Of a DNA stretch of 22,184 nt, positions 1-6,752 are shown one piece after another. How positions within the stretch are numbered: the first letter of the stretch is position 1; each line of letters begins with the position of its first letter. Under the pieces are notes generated by a model. The model worked only from the letters and a program-made list of their open reading frames with translations, made no database searches and was not told the origin of the DNA. Origin of the DNA: CAYSUS01 sp964434165 (lineage in GTDB: Bacteria; Planctomycetota; Planctomycetia; Pirellulales; Thermoguttaceae); contig CAYSUS010000113.1 of assembly GCA_964434165.1 (NCBI GenBank), forward strand, positions 1 through 22,184, given 5' to 3'. The position numbers were made by a program, and so were the translations under genes.

Positions 1-42
1 CGCGCAGCCCTCGATAAAGCACCAACAGCCTGAAACACTACA

Positions 43-333
43 CTAGCGAGGCTTCTTCCTTCCCGGCACCGGGGCCAGTCCCACGGCCAGGGCGATCGAC
101 CAGACCACGAGGATGCAGCCGGCTACCAGGGTCACGGCCCCGGTCGCCCCGAGGCTCATGTTCGCCTGGCCCGCCGAGTAGTGACTCAGCAGGGCATCGC
201 CGATCGTGATCGCCGCCAGTCCGCCGAGGAACATGACGATCCCCACGACGCGCCGCAGCAGCAGAAGGTCCTTGGTCGACGCCCGCACGCTGACGAGCGA
301 CGTCTTCGGCGATTGATAGGGGTTCTCGGACAT
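43..333 (-). CDS. small two-TM membrane protein with planctomycete NPYQSP N-terminus
   Basis: Encodes 96 residues starting MSENPYQSPKTSL. The frame is open further upstream to a GTG at 357, but the ATG at 333 is preferred because an NPYxSP motif right after the start Met is a recurrent N-terminus of small planctomycete membrane proteins. Two hydrophobic segments are visible: one around VVGIVMFLGGLAAITIGDALL and one covering VTLVAGCILVVWSIALAVGL. The protein ends in a basic RKKPR tail. No catalytic motif is seen and no function can be given. It lies 55 bp downstream of the DUF1080 gene on the same strand, so the two could be cotranscribed. No strong Shine-Dalgarno precedes the ATG. Confidence 0.7.
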   Translation of the reverse strand: MSENPYQSPKTSLVSVRASTKDLLLLRRVVGIVMFLGGLAAITIGDALLSHYSAGQANMSLGATGAVTLVAGCILVVWSIALAVGLAPVPGRKKPR

Positions 334-388
334 GGCCGTTGCGTGCCGCTCCCTCACGGTCGCGGTTCGGGTGCTGAAGCGGCCGTCT

Positions 389-1099
389 TCAACGCTCCTT
401 CACGCGGATGTTTCGGAAGGCGATCTTCTTGCCGTGATTTTGCAGGCAGAAGTATCCCGAGACGGGCTTGTTCTTGATCTTGTCGATCTTGCTCTGGTCC
501 AGGTCGTGGATCACCTGGCCGTTGAGCGTGAGTTTCACGTGCGGCCCCCGGAGCTCGATCTCCAGGGCGTTCCACTCGCCGGCCGGGCGCGACGCATTGA
601 CCCTGGGGGCCACGTAGCGGTAGAGCGAGCCGCTGGAGTGAGTGCCCGGTTTGCGGCCCGCGTCGTCGAGGATCTGCATCTCGTAGCCGGCGCGGGAGGG
701 GCGCGTGCCTCCCTTGCCCGTGTACGGCACGGTGCGGATGCCGATCCCGCTGTTGCAGCCCTTGGTCATGCGGTACTCCAGACGGAGGATGCAGTCCTGG
801 AACTCCTTGTCGTAGCGGAGGAAACCGTATCCGTTGCCCTGACAGAGGATCATCCCCTCCTCGACGGACCAGATGGGCACCTGCTTGCCGTCCTGCTCGC
901 AGGTCCTCTTGCCCTCCACGACCCAGCCGTCCAGACCACGGCCGTCGAACAAGGGTGTGAAGCCCTTCTCGATATCGCCGTCAGGCGCGGCCGCGAGGGC
1001 CGGCCACGCGGCCAGGATCAAGCCGGCCGCCAAGGCGAGGCTGCGGGCTGAGGAGGCAGCGCGGGATGCGCACGACAGGTGGGGGTCGGCGTGTTGCAT
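389..1099 (-). CDS. exported DUF1080 protein (3-keto-disaccharide hydrolase type)
   Basis: Encodes 236 residues. Residues 1 to about 38 form a signal peptide with a hydrophobic core (SLALAAGLILAAWPALA) and an AxA-like end. The mature part begins with FTPLFDGRGLDGWVVEG, the hallmark opening of DUF1080 (PF06439), and continues with DCILRLEYRM, NSGIGIRT, GYEMQILDD, AGEWNALEIELRGPHVKLTLNG and the closing GYFCLQNHGKKIAFRNIRVKE. This is a complete concanavalin-like sandwich. Members are exported and very numerous in planctomycetes; some are described as hydrolases of 3-keto-glycosides. The substrate here cannot be read from sequence. No Shine-Dalgarno is visible before the ATG at 1099. The gene is divergent from nagB. 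Confidence 0.9.
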   Translation of the reverse strand: MQHADPHLSCASRAASSARSLALAAGLILAAWPALAAAPDGDIEKGFTPLFDGRGLDGWVVEGKRTCEQDGKQVPIWSVEEGMILCQGNGYGFLRYDKEFQDCILRLEYRMTKGCNSGIGIRTVPYTGKGGTRPSRAGYEMQILDDAGRKPGTHSSGSLYRYVAPRVNASRPAGEWNALEIELRGPHVKLTLNGQVIHDLDQSKIDKIKNKPVSGYFCLQNHGKKIAFRNIRVKER

Positions 1100-1160
1100 G
1101 GTGGGGAGGTCGAGCGGGGTGGCGGAGGGTGTGCGGGTTAGCGGAGCGGGCCGTGACCCG

Positions 1161-1169
1161 ATTGTACCA
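1161..1169 (-). promoter_or_regulatory. putative extended -10 for the DUF1080 gene
   Basis: On the minus strand the sequence reads TGGTACAAT, an extended -10 (TGN plus TACAAT), about 60 bp upstream of the DUF1080 start in otherwise very GC-rich DNA. No convincing -35 hexamer was found 17 bp further upstream. Confidence 0.35.
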
Positions 1170-1270
1170 CCGCGGGCCGGCGCGCGGAGCGCGCCGCCGG
1201 CTCCAGTCCGACGCCAGAGCCGTCTAACCGTTAATCTGGGGGATGCGTCGCGCCCGGCCGGTCGAGCGGA

Positions 1271-1300
1271 TTGACACCTCGCGCCCCGCCATTCAATATG
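1271..1300 (+). promoter_or_regulatory. putative sigma70-type promoter upstream of nagB
   Basis: A perfect TTGACA at 1271-1276 is followed, after 17 bp, by CAATAT (1294-1299, three of six matches to TATAAT) in the only AT-rich patch of this gap. If used, nagB would have a leader of about 160 nt that contains the REPIN-like pair. Confidence 0.35.
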
Positions 1301-1318
1301 AATCGCCTTGCGTGTTCG

Positions 1319-1394
1319 GGAAAAGGGGTCAGGACCCTCTTGTGCGAAGCACCCTTCGGGCCGCTGGGGGCAAAAGGGTCCTGACTCCTTTTTC
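1319..1394. repeat. REPIN-like inverted pair of REP sequences (GGGTCAGGACCC core)
   Basis: The left arm (about 1319-1341) reads GGAAAAGGGGTCAGGACCCT and continues CTT. The right arm (about 1372-1394), read on the minus strand, is GAAAAAGGAGTCAGGACCCT followed by TTT. The arms differ at only a few positions and are separated by about 30 bp. Each arm is itself a quasi-palindrome (GGGTC-AG-GACCC). Two inverted REPs with a short spacer is the layout called a REPIN, normally mobilised by RAYT transposases. A RAYT relic with a related repeat is at about 10.6-10.75 kb. Confidence 0.75.
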
Positions 1395-1467
1395 CTCCCT
1401 GGATCGTTCCAGGCTGTTTGCCCACGACCGAGCCACCTGATTCCTTCCCAGCCATTGAGGTCATGCG

Positions 1468-2250
1468 ATGGAAGTCGTGATCAAGGACACCTACGAGGCG
1501 ATGAGCGCGGCCGCTGCCCGAGAAGTGGCCGGTGCCCTGAACGCCAAGCCCAACGCCGTACTGGGCCTGGCCACGGGCTCCACGCCCTTGGGGCTGTACA
1601 AGGAGTTGATCCGCCTGCACCGGGACGAGGGGCTCGATTTCTCCCAGGTGACCACCTTCAATCTCGACGAGTACGTGGGGCTGACCCGGGACCACCCGCA
1701 AAGCTACCACTACTTCATGCACGAGAACCTGTTCAAGCACATCAACATCCCCCGCCAGAACATCCACATCCCGTCCGGGACCACCCAGAACTACAAGGCC
1801 TTCTGCGACTGGTACGAGCAGCGGATTCGGGATTGCGGCGGGATCGATCTCCAGGTTCTGGGGATCGGGGCGGACGGGCACATCGCCTTCAACGAGCCGA
1901 CCAGCTCGCTGGGATCGCGCACTCGGATCAAGACGCTCGCCAGGCAGACGATCGAGGACAATGCCCGGTTCTTCGAGAAGCGCGAGGACGTGCCGATCTA
2001 CGCGATCACCATGGGCGTGGGCACGATCCTCGAGGCCCACAAGATCGTCCTCCTGGCCAACGGCAGCAACAAGTCCCAGGCCGTGGCGGACGCCATCGAA
2101 GGACCGGTCACGAGCATGTGCACGGCCAGCGCGCTTCAATTGCACCGCGACGTGGTGTTCTTCCTGGACCGGGCGGCCTCGGAGAAGCTGACCATGGTCG
2201 AGTACTACGACTGGATTCAGGCCAACCTGCCCGGCGCGCCGCAGCACTGA
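1468..2250 (+). CDS. nagB: glucosamine-6-phosphate deaminase
   Basis: Encodes 260 residues, the usual NagB length. The enzyme converts glucosamine-6-phosphate to fructose-6-phosphate and ammonia, in the cytoplasm, linking amino sugars to glycolysis. Motifs in order: phosphate-binding GLATGSTPLGLYKEL (residues 33-47); FNLDEYVGL, with Asp67 matching the catalytic Asp72 of E. coli NagB; HIPSGTT; and GIGADGHIAFNEP (132-144), supplying Asp136, His138 and Glu143 of the active site. The ATG at 1468 follows GAGG at 1457-1460 with a 7-nt spacer. The next gene, a GlmU-like protein 134 bp downstream, is consistent with an amino-sugar role. Whether allosteric GlcNAc6P-binding residues are present was not assessed. 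Confidence 0.95.
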   Translation: MEVVIKDTYEAMSAAAAREVAGALNAKPNAVLGLATGSTPLGLYKELIRLHRDEGLDFSQVTTFNLDEYVGLTRDHPQSYHYFMHENLFKHINIPRQNIHIPSGTTQNYKAFCDWYEQRIRDCGGIDLQVLGIGADGHIAFNEPTSSLGSRTRIKTLARQTIEDNARFFEKREDVPIYAITMGVGTILEAHKIVLLANGSNKSQAVADAIEGPVTSMCTASALQLHRDVVFFLDRAASEKLTMVEYYDWIQANLPGAPQH

Positions 2251-2259
2251 TCGATCTCG

Positions 2260-2290
2260 GACTTCCGAAGTCTCGGAGACTTCGGAAGTC
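2260..2290. repeat. nested palindromic repeat, copy 1 (GACTTCCGAAGTC unit)
   Basis: A perfect 31-bp inverted repeat: arm GACTTCCGAAGTCTC, one central base, then the exact reverse complement. Each arm is itself palindromic except for its centre (GACTTC-C-GAAGTC). It begins 9 bp after the nagB stop and could fold into a strong hairpin in the transcript, but no T-run follows, so it is not a classical terminator. Confidence 0.85.
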
Positions 2291-2315
2291 GTAACCTGCA
2301 AGACACCTGAACCGC

Positions 2316-2350
2316 AAGACTTCCGAAGTCTCGAAGACTCCGGAAGTCTT
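2316..2350. repeat. nested palindromic repeat, copy 2
   Basis: A 35-bp near-perfect inverted repeat built from the same unit: AAGACTTCCGAAGTCT, then TCCGGAAGTCTT on the other side, with two mismatched pairs. It lies 25 bp after copy 1 and 34 bp before the GlmU-like gene. Confidence 0.8.
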
Positions 2351-2384
2351 CAAGCGAAACACCGGCACACGGGGAGCACTTTGG

Positions 2385-3668
2385 ATGCGTTTGATTTTGG
2401 TTGACCTGCCCGGCGAGAAGCGCGTGAGCTTCGATCCCCTGGCGCTCAGCCGCCCCGTCTGGGAGCTGCGGTGCGGGATGACGTCGCTGGCCGAGAAGCT
2501 CATCGCCCGAACCCGGCCCGCCTCCGCGGCCTGCTTCGTGCCCGAGTACATGGCCGCTGCCTATCGGGAGCAGACCGAGCACCCGGTCAATGACCTGGGG
2601 CAGTTGGCCGGCGACGACCTGCTGATCGTCAACCCGCGGGTCAAGGCCGAGGGACTCCCGGCGGAGCCCTCGGGCCCGAGCCACGCGGCGCTGGCCGACG
2701 ACGGCGAGTTGCTGGCCGCGCTGGTCACCCGGAGCGACCTCGGCAAGGTGAACACCGATTCCATCGAAGCCTTCATCGAATCGGCCGCCGGGCTCCCGCG
2801 GGCGGACGTGGAACTGGCGACCTGGAACTACACGTGGGACCTGGTACTGGAAAACCCGGGGCAGATCGCGCGGGACTTCCAGGCGGCCAGCCGGAGCGGA
2901 ATCGAGGGAACGATCGAGGAGCCCAGCGCGATCCGCGGCAGCCGCAGCGATGTGTACGTCGCCCCCGGCGCGCTGGTCCACCCGATGGTCGTCATCGACG
3001 CGGCCGAAGGGCCCGTGTACATCGACAAGGACGCGGAGATCCATCCCTTCACGCGGATCGAAGGGCCGTGTTACGTGGGGCGCAAGTCCATCCTTCTCGG
3101 GGCCAAATGCCGCGAGGGGAACTCCATCGGCCCGGTCTGCCGCGTGGGGGGCGAGGTCGAAGAGTCGATCATCCAGGGCTACTCCAACAAGTATCACGAC
3201 GGCTTCCTCGGACACGCCTACGTGGGGGAATGGGTCAATCTGGGGGCCTTGACCACCAACAGCGACTTGAAGAATGATTACTCGACGGTCTCCGTCACCC
3301 TGGACGGCAAGACGCCCGTCGATACGGGCTCGAACAAGGTGGGGTCGCTGATCGGCGACCACACCAAGACCTCGATCGGCACCCTGCTGAACACGGGGGC
3401 GTACGTCGGCGCCATGGCCCTGATCGCGGCCACCGGCAAGCCGCTTCCTAAGTACATCCCCTCGTTCGCCTGGTTCCTGGAAGGCGTGGTGACCAAGGGC
3501 TTCGGCAAGAGGGCCCTTTTCGATACGGCACGCACGGCGATGGGCCGCCGCAAGAGGGAGTTCACCGCCGCGCAGGAGGCGATGTGGACCGAGGTATTCA
3601 ATATCACGGCGCCGCAACGCCGCGAGGCCGTCAAGAAGGGCCGCCGCGCCCTGGCCAGCCGGTCGTAG
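2385..3668 (+). CDS. GlmU-family putative sugar nucleotidyltransferase
   Basis: Encodes 427 residues. The N-terminus (MRLILVDLPGEKRVSFDPLA, then LSRPVWELRCGMTSLAEKL) matches the NTP_transf_4 type (PF13562) of GlmU-like proteins, which lacks the classical GxGTRM pyrophosphorylase loop. From about residue 188 to 348 there is a left-handed beta-helix of hexapeptide-like turns (VYVAPGALVHPMVVI, IDKDAEIHPFTRIEG, YVGRKSILLG, YVGEWVNLGALTTNSDLKND), as in GlmU acyltransferase halves. It probably acts on a sugar-1-phosphate or amino sugar; the exact substrate is unknown. Its position after nagB supports an amino-sugar nucleotide role. The GGGGAG at 2371-2376 may be the ribosome site. It is flanked by palindromic repeats on both sides. 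Confidence 0.8.
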   Translation: MRLILVDLPGEKRVSFDPLALSRPVWELRCGMTSLAEKLIARTRPASAACFVPEYMAAAYREQTEHPVNDLGQLAGDDLLIVNPRVKAEGLPAEPSGPSHAALADDGELLAALVTRSDLGKVNTDSIEAFIESAAGLPRADVELATWNYTWDLVLENPGQIARDFQAASRSGIEGTIEEPSAIRGSRSDVYVAPGALVHPMVVIDAAEGPVYIDKDAEIHPFTRIEGPCYVGRKSILLGAKCREGNSIGPVCRVGGEVEESIIQGYSNKYHDGFLGHAYVGEWVNLGALTTNSDLKNDYSTVSVTLDGKTPVDTGSNKVGSLIGDHTKTSIGTLLNTGAYVGAMALIAATGKPLPKYIPSFAWFLEGVVTKGFGKRALFDTARTAMGRRKREFTAAQEAMWTEVFNITAPQRREAVKKGRRALASRS

Positions 3669-3684
3669 ACGAAAGCGTGAGCTC

Positions 3685-3699
3685 AGACTTCCGAAGTCT
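3685..3699. repeat. nested palindromic repeat, single-unit copy 3
   Basis: AGACTTCCGAAGTCT is one unit of the element seen twice at 2260-2350, here unpaired, 17 bp after the stop of the GlmU-like gene. The three copies therefore bracket that gene. Confidence 0.75.
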
Positions 3700-3726
3700 C
3701 TGGACCAAGCCGAACTCGATGCCCAA

Positions 3727-3746
3727 CCGGCGGGCAAGCCCGCCGG
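3727..3746. repeat. GC-rich hairpin (CCGGCGGGC stem)
   Basis: CCGGCGGGC-AA-GCCCGCCGG is a perfect 9-bp inverted repeat between the GlmU-like gene and the ACP gene. Hairpins of this kind, followed by TAA-rich bases, recur between planctomycete genes. It may reduce readthrough into acp, but there is no T-tract. Confidence 0.65.
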
Positions 3747-3800
3747 CTAAATGGCTGGAACCCCTGACCCCCGACTCCTGTCCCCCGGAGGCCCTGCCTG

Positions 3801-4055
3801 ATGCCTAGCGTGGAAGAACGAGTGATTGCCGTGACCGCCCGCGTGTTGAACCTCGATCCCGGCGAGGTCAAGCCGGAGCACGTCTTCACCACCGACCTGG
3901 GCGCGGAGAGCGTGCAGTCGATCGAGCTGGTGGCCGCGTTCGAGGAGGAATTCGGCATCGAGATGGACGAGGACGCCGCCCTGAGCGTGGAGAACGTTGG
4001 GGACGCCGTCGAGTTCATTAGCAAGGTGTGCAAGGAGCAGGGAGTGGAGGCCTGA
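3801..4055 (+). CDS. acyl carrier protein, ESV variant
   Basis: Encodes 84 acidic residues with the four-helix ACP pattern: VEERVIAVTARVLNLDPGEV, then DLGAESVQSIELVAAFEEEF, then the C-terminal DAVEFISKV helix. Ser37 is the expected phosphopantetheine site. The usual DSL around this serine is replaced by ESV, so this may be a specialised carrier and not the general fatty-acid AcpP. The start is fixed by GGAGG at 3787-3791, 9 nt before ATG. The gene stands 114 bp upstream of the HMGL-like synthase on the same strand and is not accompanied by fabD, fabG or fabF here. It could be a dedicated carrier for a neighbour; that is inference. Confidence 0.9.
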   Translation: MPSVEERVIAVTARVLNLDPGEVKPEHVFTTDLGAESVQSIELVAAFEEEFGIEMDEDAALSVENVGDAVEFISKVCKEQGVEA

Positions 4056-4169
4056 GGAACAATGAACGGGGAATGACGAGTGATGAATGCGGCTCGTCCG
4101 GCCGCCGCCGGGGGGCGGCCTCCGTTGCGCGTCGTTCATCAACAGAACTGTGATCGCGAGGAGCTATCC

Positions 4170-5561
4170 ATGTCCACGACCGTCAAGACGTTTCCCCTGC
4201 AAGACACGACCGAGCCGAACCTGCTCGAAAAGACGTTCGACTACGGCCTGCCGCCGTTGATCCACTTCGACGGGCCGGTGGTGGAGCACGTGGACGGCCG
4301 CCCGGTCGAATTCGACCCGGAGTCGCTCAGGACCCGCGACATCTTCATCACGGACACCACGTTCCGCGACGGGCAGCAGGCCCGCCCGCCTTACACGGTC
4401 GATCAGATGGTCCACATCTACGACCTCCTGGCCCGGCTGGGCGGCCCCGAAGGCGTGATCCGCCAGACCGAGTTCTTCCTCTACACCAAGAACGACCGCG
4501 AGACGCTCGATCGCTGCCGCGCGCTGGGACACCAGTACCCCGAATGCACCGGATGGATCCGCGCGGTCAAGGGAGACTTCCGCCTGGTCAAGGAGGCCGG
4601 CCTGGCCGAAAGCGGCATGCTCACCAGCTGCTCCGACTACCACATCTTCCAGAAGCTCAAGTTCAAGAGCCGCCAGGAGTGCCTCGACAGCTACTGCGAG
4701 GTGGTGGACGCGGCGTTCGAGGCCGGCGTGCGCCCGCGGTGCCACTTCGAGGACATCACCCGGGCCGACATCGAGGGCTTCGTGCTCCCCTTCGCCGAGC
4801 GCCTCATGCGGATGAGCGAGCAGGTGCCCGAGGAGAAGTCGGCCAAGATCCGCCTGTGCGACACGATGGGCTTCGGCGTCAGCTACCCGGGCGTGGAACT
4901 GCCGCGGAGCATCCCCAAGCTCGTGTACAAGCTCAACCAGGAGGTGGGCGTGCCCAGCGACCGGCTGGAGTGGCACGGCCACAACGACTTCCACAAGGTC
5001 CACGTCAACGGGGCCACGGCCTGGCTTTACGGCTGCGACGCCCTGAACGCCACGCTGTTCGGCTACGGCGAGCGGACCGGTAACCCGCCCCTGGAAGGCG
5101 CGGTCATCGAGTACATCGCCCTGAAGGGAGACCTGTGCGGCCTCCAGACCCAGGTGATCACCGAGATCGCCGAGTACATGCGGTCGATCGGGTTCCCGAT
5201 TCCCGAGAACTACCCGTTCGTGGGCCGCTACTTCAACACCACGCGCGCCGGCATCCACGCCGGCGGGCTGCGCCAGGACGAGCGGATCTACAACATCTTC
5301 GACACGGCGGCGCTTCTCAACCGTCCGCCCCGCGTGGCCCTCACCGACAAGAGCGGTGCCGACGGCGTGGCCCACTGGGTCAACGAGTTCTTCGGCCTGA
5401 AGGGCGAGGAGCGGATCAGCAAGATCAAGGTCCACAAGGTCGCCCGCTGGGTCATGGACCAGTACGAGGTCGACGGCCGCATGACCGCCATCAGCGACCA
5501 GGAGCTGGAGGCCAAGGTCCGCGAGCTGATGCCCGAGTACTGGGAGAAGTACGCGAGGTAG
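4170..5561 (+). CDS. HMGL-like (DRE-TIM) synthase: isopropylmalate / homocitrate / Re-citrate synthase superfamily
   Basis: Encodes 463 residues. The ATG at 4170 is chosen over an in-frame ATG at 4080 because CGAGGAG (4157-4163) lies 6 nt upstream and the earlier 30 residues are low-complexity. Such enzymes condense acetyl-CoA with a 2-oxoacid using a divalent metal. Visible motifs: IFITDTTFRDGQQARPP (DxTLRDG-type metal and substrate loop), EWHGHNDFHKVHVNG (metal-binding HxHND) and GYGERTGNPPLEG (GxGERxGN). No LeuA-type regulatory domain follows the barrel; a short C-terminal region ends at about residue 463. The FITDTTFRDGQQARPP and WIRA blocks recall, from memory, the Re-citrate synthase branch more than LeuA. 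Product specificity is unresolved. Confidence 0.75.
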   Translation: MSTTVKTFPLQDTTEPNLLEKTFDYGLPPLIHFDGPVVEHVDGRPVEFDPESLRTRDIFITDTTFRDGQQARPPYTVDQMVHIYDLLARLGGPEGVIRQTEFFLYTKNDRETLDRCRALGHQYPECTGWIRAVKGDFRLVKEAGLAESGMLTSCSDYHIFQKLKFKSRQECLDSYCEVVDAAFEAGVRPRCHFEDITRADIEGFVLPFAERLMRMSEQVPEEKSAKIRLCDTMGFGVSYPGVELPRSIPKLVYKLNQEVGVPSDRLEWHGHNDFHKVHVNGATAWLYGCDALNATLFGYGERTGNPPLEGAVIEYIALKGDLCGLQTQVITEIAEYMRSIGFPIPENYPFVGRYFNTTRAGIHAGGLRQDERIYNIFDTAALLNRPPRVALTDKSGADGVAHWVNEFFGLKGEERISKIKVHKVARWVMDQYEVDGRMTAISDQELEAKVRELMPEYWEKYAR

Positions 5562-5580
5562 TGGCCAGTGGTCCCTCCTC

Positions 5581-5709
5581 CCCTCTCCCGCTCGCGGGAG
5601 AGGGGCCGGGGGTGAGGGAATTTTGCACTACAGACCGCATCGCCGGCGCGACCCCTCCGCGCTGCGCAGCCCCCTCTCCCGCCGGCGGGAGACGGGCTGG
5701 GGGTGAGGG
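5581..5709. repeat. two direct copies of the CCCTCTCCC...GGGGGTGAGGG intergenic repeat
   Basis: Copy 1 (5581-5618) is CCCTCTCCCG, a 4-nt loop, CGGGAGAGGG, then a tail ending GGGGGTGAGGG. Copy 2 (5672-5709) has the same plan with a slightly degraded stem (GGGAGACGGG). The copies are 91 bp apart, start to start. This hairpin-plus-tail element is widespread between genes in many GC-rich bacteria and gives spurious peptides such as PSPASGRGE and PLSRERERG. It lies after the HMGL-like gene and before the first exported protein. Confidence 0.85.
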
Positions 5710-5732
5710 CATCCTGTTCCGGAGATCGTCCC

Positions 5733-6752
5733 ATGCACGCGACCGTTCGATGCCTTTCGAGTCTGGCCTTCTGCGCGGTCATTTCTCATGTCGCCCAGGT
5801 TTCCTTTGCCGCCGAACAACCTGCGCGCCTGCCCGAGGGCCCCGAGGGCCTGGCCGCGAAGTACCCGGGCGACCGGGGCATCGAGTCCGATCCCGAAGTG
5901 ATCTTCGTGGAGAAGTTCGACGAGGGCTCGCTCGATGCGGTCGTCAAGCGCTGGGACAACTGCAAGGACCGCCAGATCATGGCCCTGGTCGAAGATGCGC
6001 CGGAGGGCAGCGCGGACAAGACGTCGCTCCGGATGACGCACGTCGGCGGCCGAGGCACCGGCGGGCATCTCTATCGCCGCCTCCTGCCCGGCCACAAGCA
6101 GGTCTTCGCCCGGTTCTACGTCAAGTTCGATCCCCAGTGCGCACCCGTCCACCACTTCGGCACGCACCTGGGAGGATTCCATCCCCCCACGCGCTGGCCG
6201 CAGGGCGGGGCCGGCGAGCGCCCCGACGGCGCCAAGCGGCTGACCACGGGCGTGGAGCCGTACGGCAAGAGTTGGAGCTGGGACTTCTATACGTACTGGC
6301 AGGGGATGCACGTCCACGGCGACGGCCGCTACTGGGGCACGCCGTTTCACGCGGGGGTCGAGCGGCCCAAGGTCGAGAAGGACAAGTGGATCTGCGTGGA
6401 GCTGATGGTCAAGGCGAACGATCCGCCGGGCGAGACCAACGGCGAGCAGGCCTTCTGGATCGACGGTCGGCTGTGGCGCACCGGCGGCCAGGTGACCAGC
6501 CACATCGGGCCGGGCTTCCCCAACGGGCGCTGGCGCGGCGGCTGGTGGCAGCCCGACGCGAAGAGCGACAAGACCTTCGAGGGATTCCAGTGGCGCTCGG
6601 TCGAGGACCTGGCCATTAACTACGTCTGGACCTACCTCTACATCACCAAGGCCCCTGAGGGCCACACCAGCCGCGTGTGGTTCGACAGCATCGTCATCGC
6701 GCGCCAATACGTGGGACCGATCCAGCCGGAGAACAAGGAGAGAGCGCGTTGA
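5733..6752 (+). CDS. exported protein, probable concanavalin-like sandwich fold
   Basis: Encodes 339 residues. The ATG at 5733 (GGAG at 5721-5724, 8-nt spacer) gives a clean signal peptide: MHATVRCLSSLAFCAVISHVA, ending near SFAAEQ. The mature part is rich in aromatic residues and beta-strands: IFVEKFDEGSLDAVVKRWDN at the start, FARFYVKFDPQCAPVHHFGT, SWSWDFYTYWQGMHVHG, AFWIDGRLWRTGG, INYVWTYLYITKAPEGHTSR and VWFDSIVIARQYVGPI at the end. This pattern of a WxDG hairpin and a closing strand with VWFD suggests a lectin, lyase or glucanase jelly-roll. I do not recognise a defined family or catalytic site. It overlaps the next gene by 4 bp, so the two are probably translated together. Confidence 0.75.
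   Translation: MHATVRCLSSLAFCAVISHVAQVSFAAEQPARLPEGPEGLAAKYPGDRGIESDPEVIFVEKFDEGSLDAVVKRWDNCKDRQIMALVEDAPEGSADKTSLRMTHVGGRGTGGHLYRRLLPGHKQVFARFYVKFDPQCAPVHHFGTHLGGFHPPTRWPQGGAGERPDGAKRLTTGVEPYGKSWSWDFYTYWQGMHVHGDGRYWGTPFHAGVERPKVEKDKWICVELMVKANDPPGETNGEQAFWIDGRLWRTGGQVTSHIGPGFPNGRWRGGWWQPDAKSDKTFEGFQWRSVEDLAINYVWTYLYITKAPEGHTSRVWFDSIVIARQYVGPIQPENKERAR

Larger units (their letters stand above)
1100..1467. other. divergent intergenic region between DUF1080 gene and nagB
   Basis: A 368-bp gap without a gene. It holds a putative leftward extended -10 (1161-1169), a GC-rich inverted repeat around 1177-1200, a rightward TTGACA-type promoter candidate (1271-1299) and a REPIN-like inverted pair (1319-1394). 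The short ORFs here overlap the repeats and resemble no protein I know. Confidence 0.6.

Noticed and set aside
332..1051. 239-residue plus-strand ORF opposite the DUF1080 gene
   Set aside because: It is antisense to a gene with a clear signal peptide and family motifs; its own translation is Val/Ala/Arg/Asp-rich with no domain, as expected for a GC-rich shadow frame.
2260..2350. Rho-independent terminator for nagB
   Set aside because: The hairpins are strong but no T-run follows either, and the same unit occurs elsewhere as a repeat, so a repeat call is better supported.
4050..4095. ATGA-rich short stretch (AATGAACGGGGAATGACGAG) between ACP and synthase genes
   Set aside because: It resembles short degenerate repeats seen between planctomycete genes, but with one copy here there is too little to call a repeat family.
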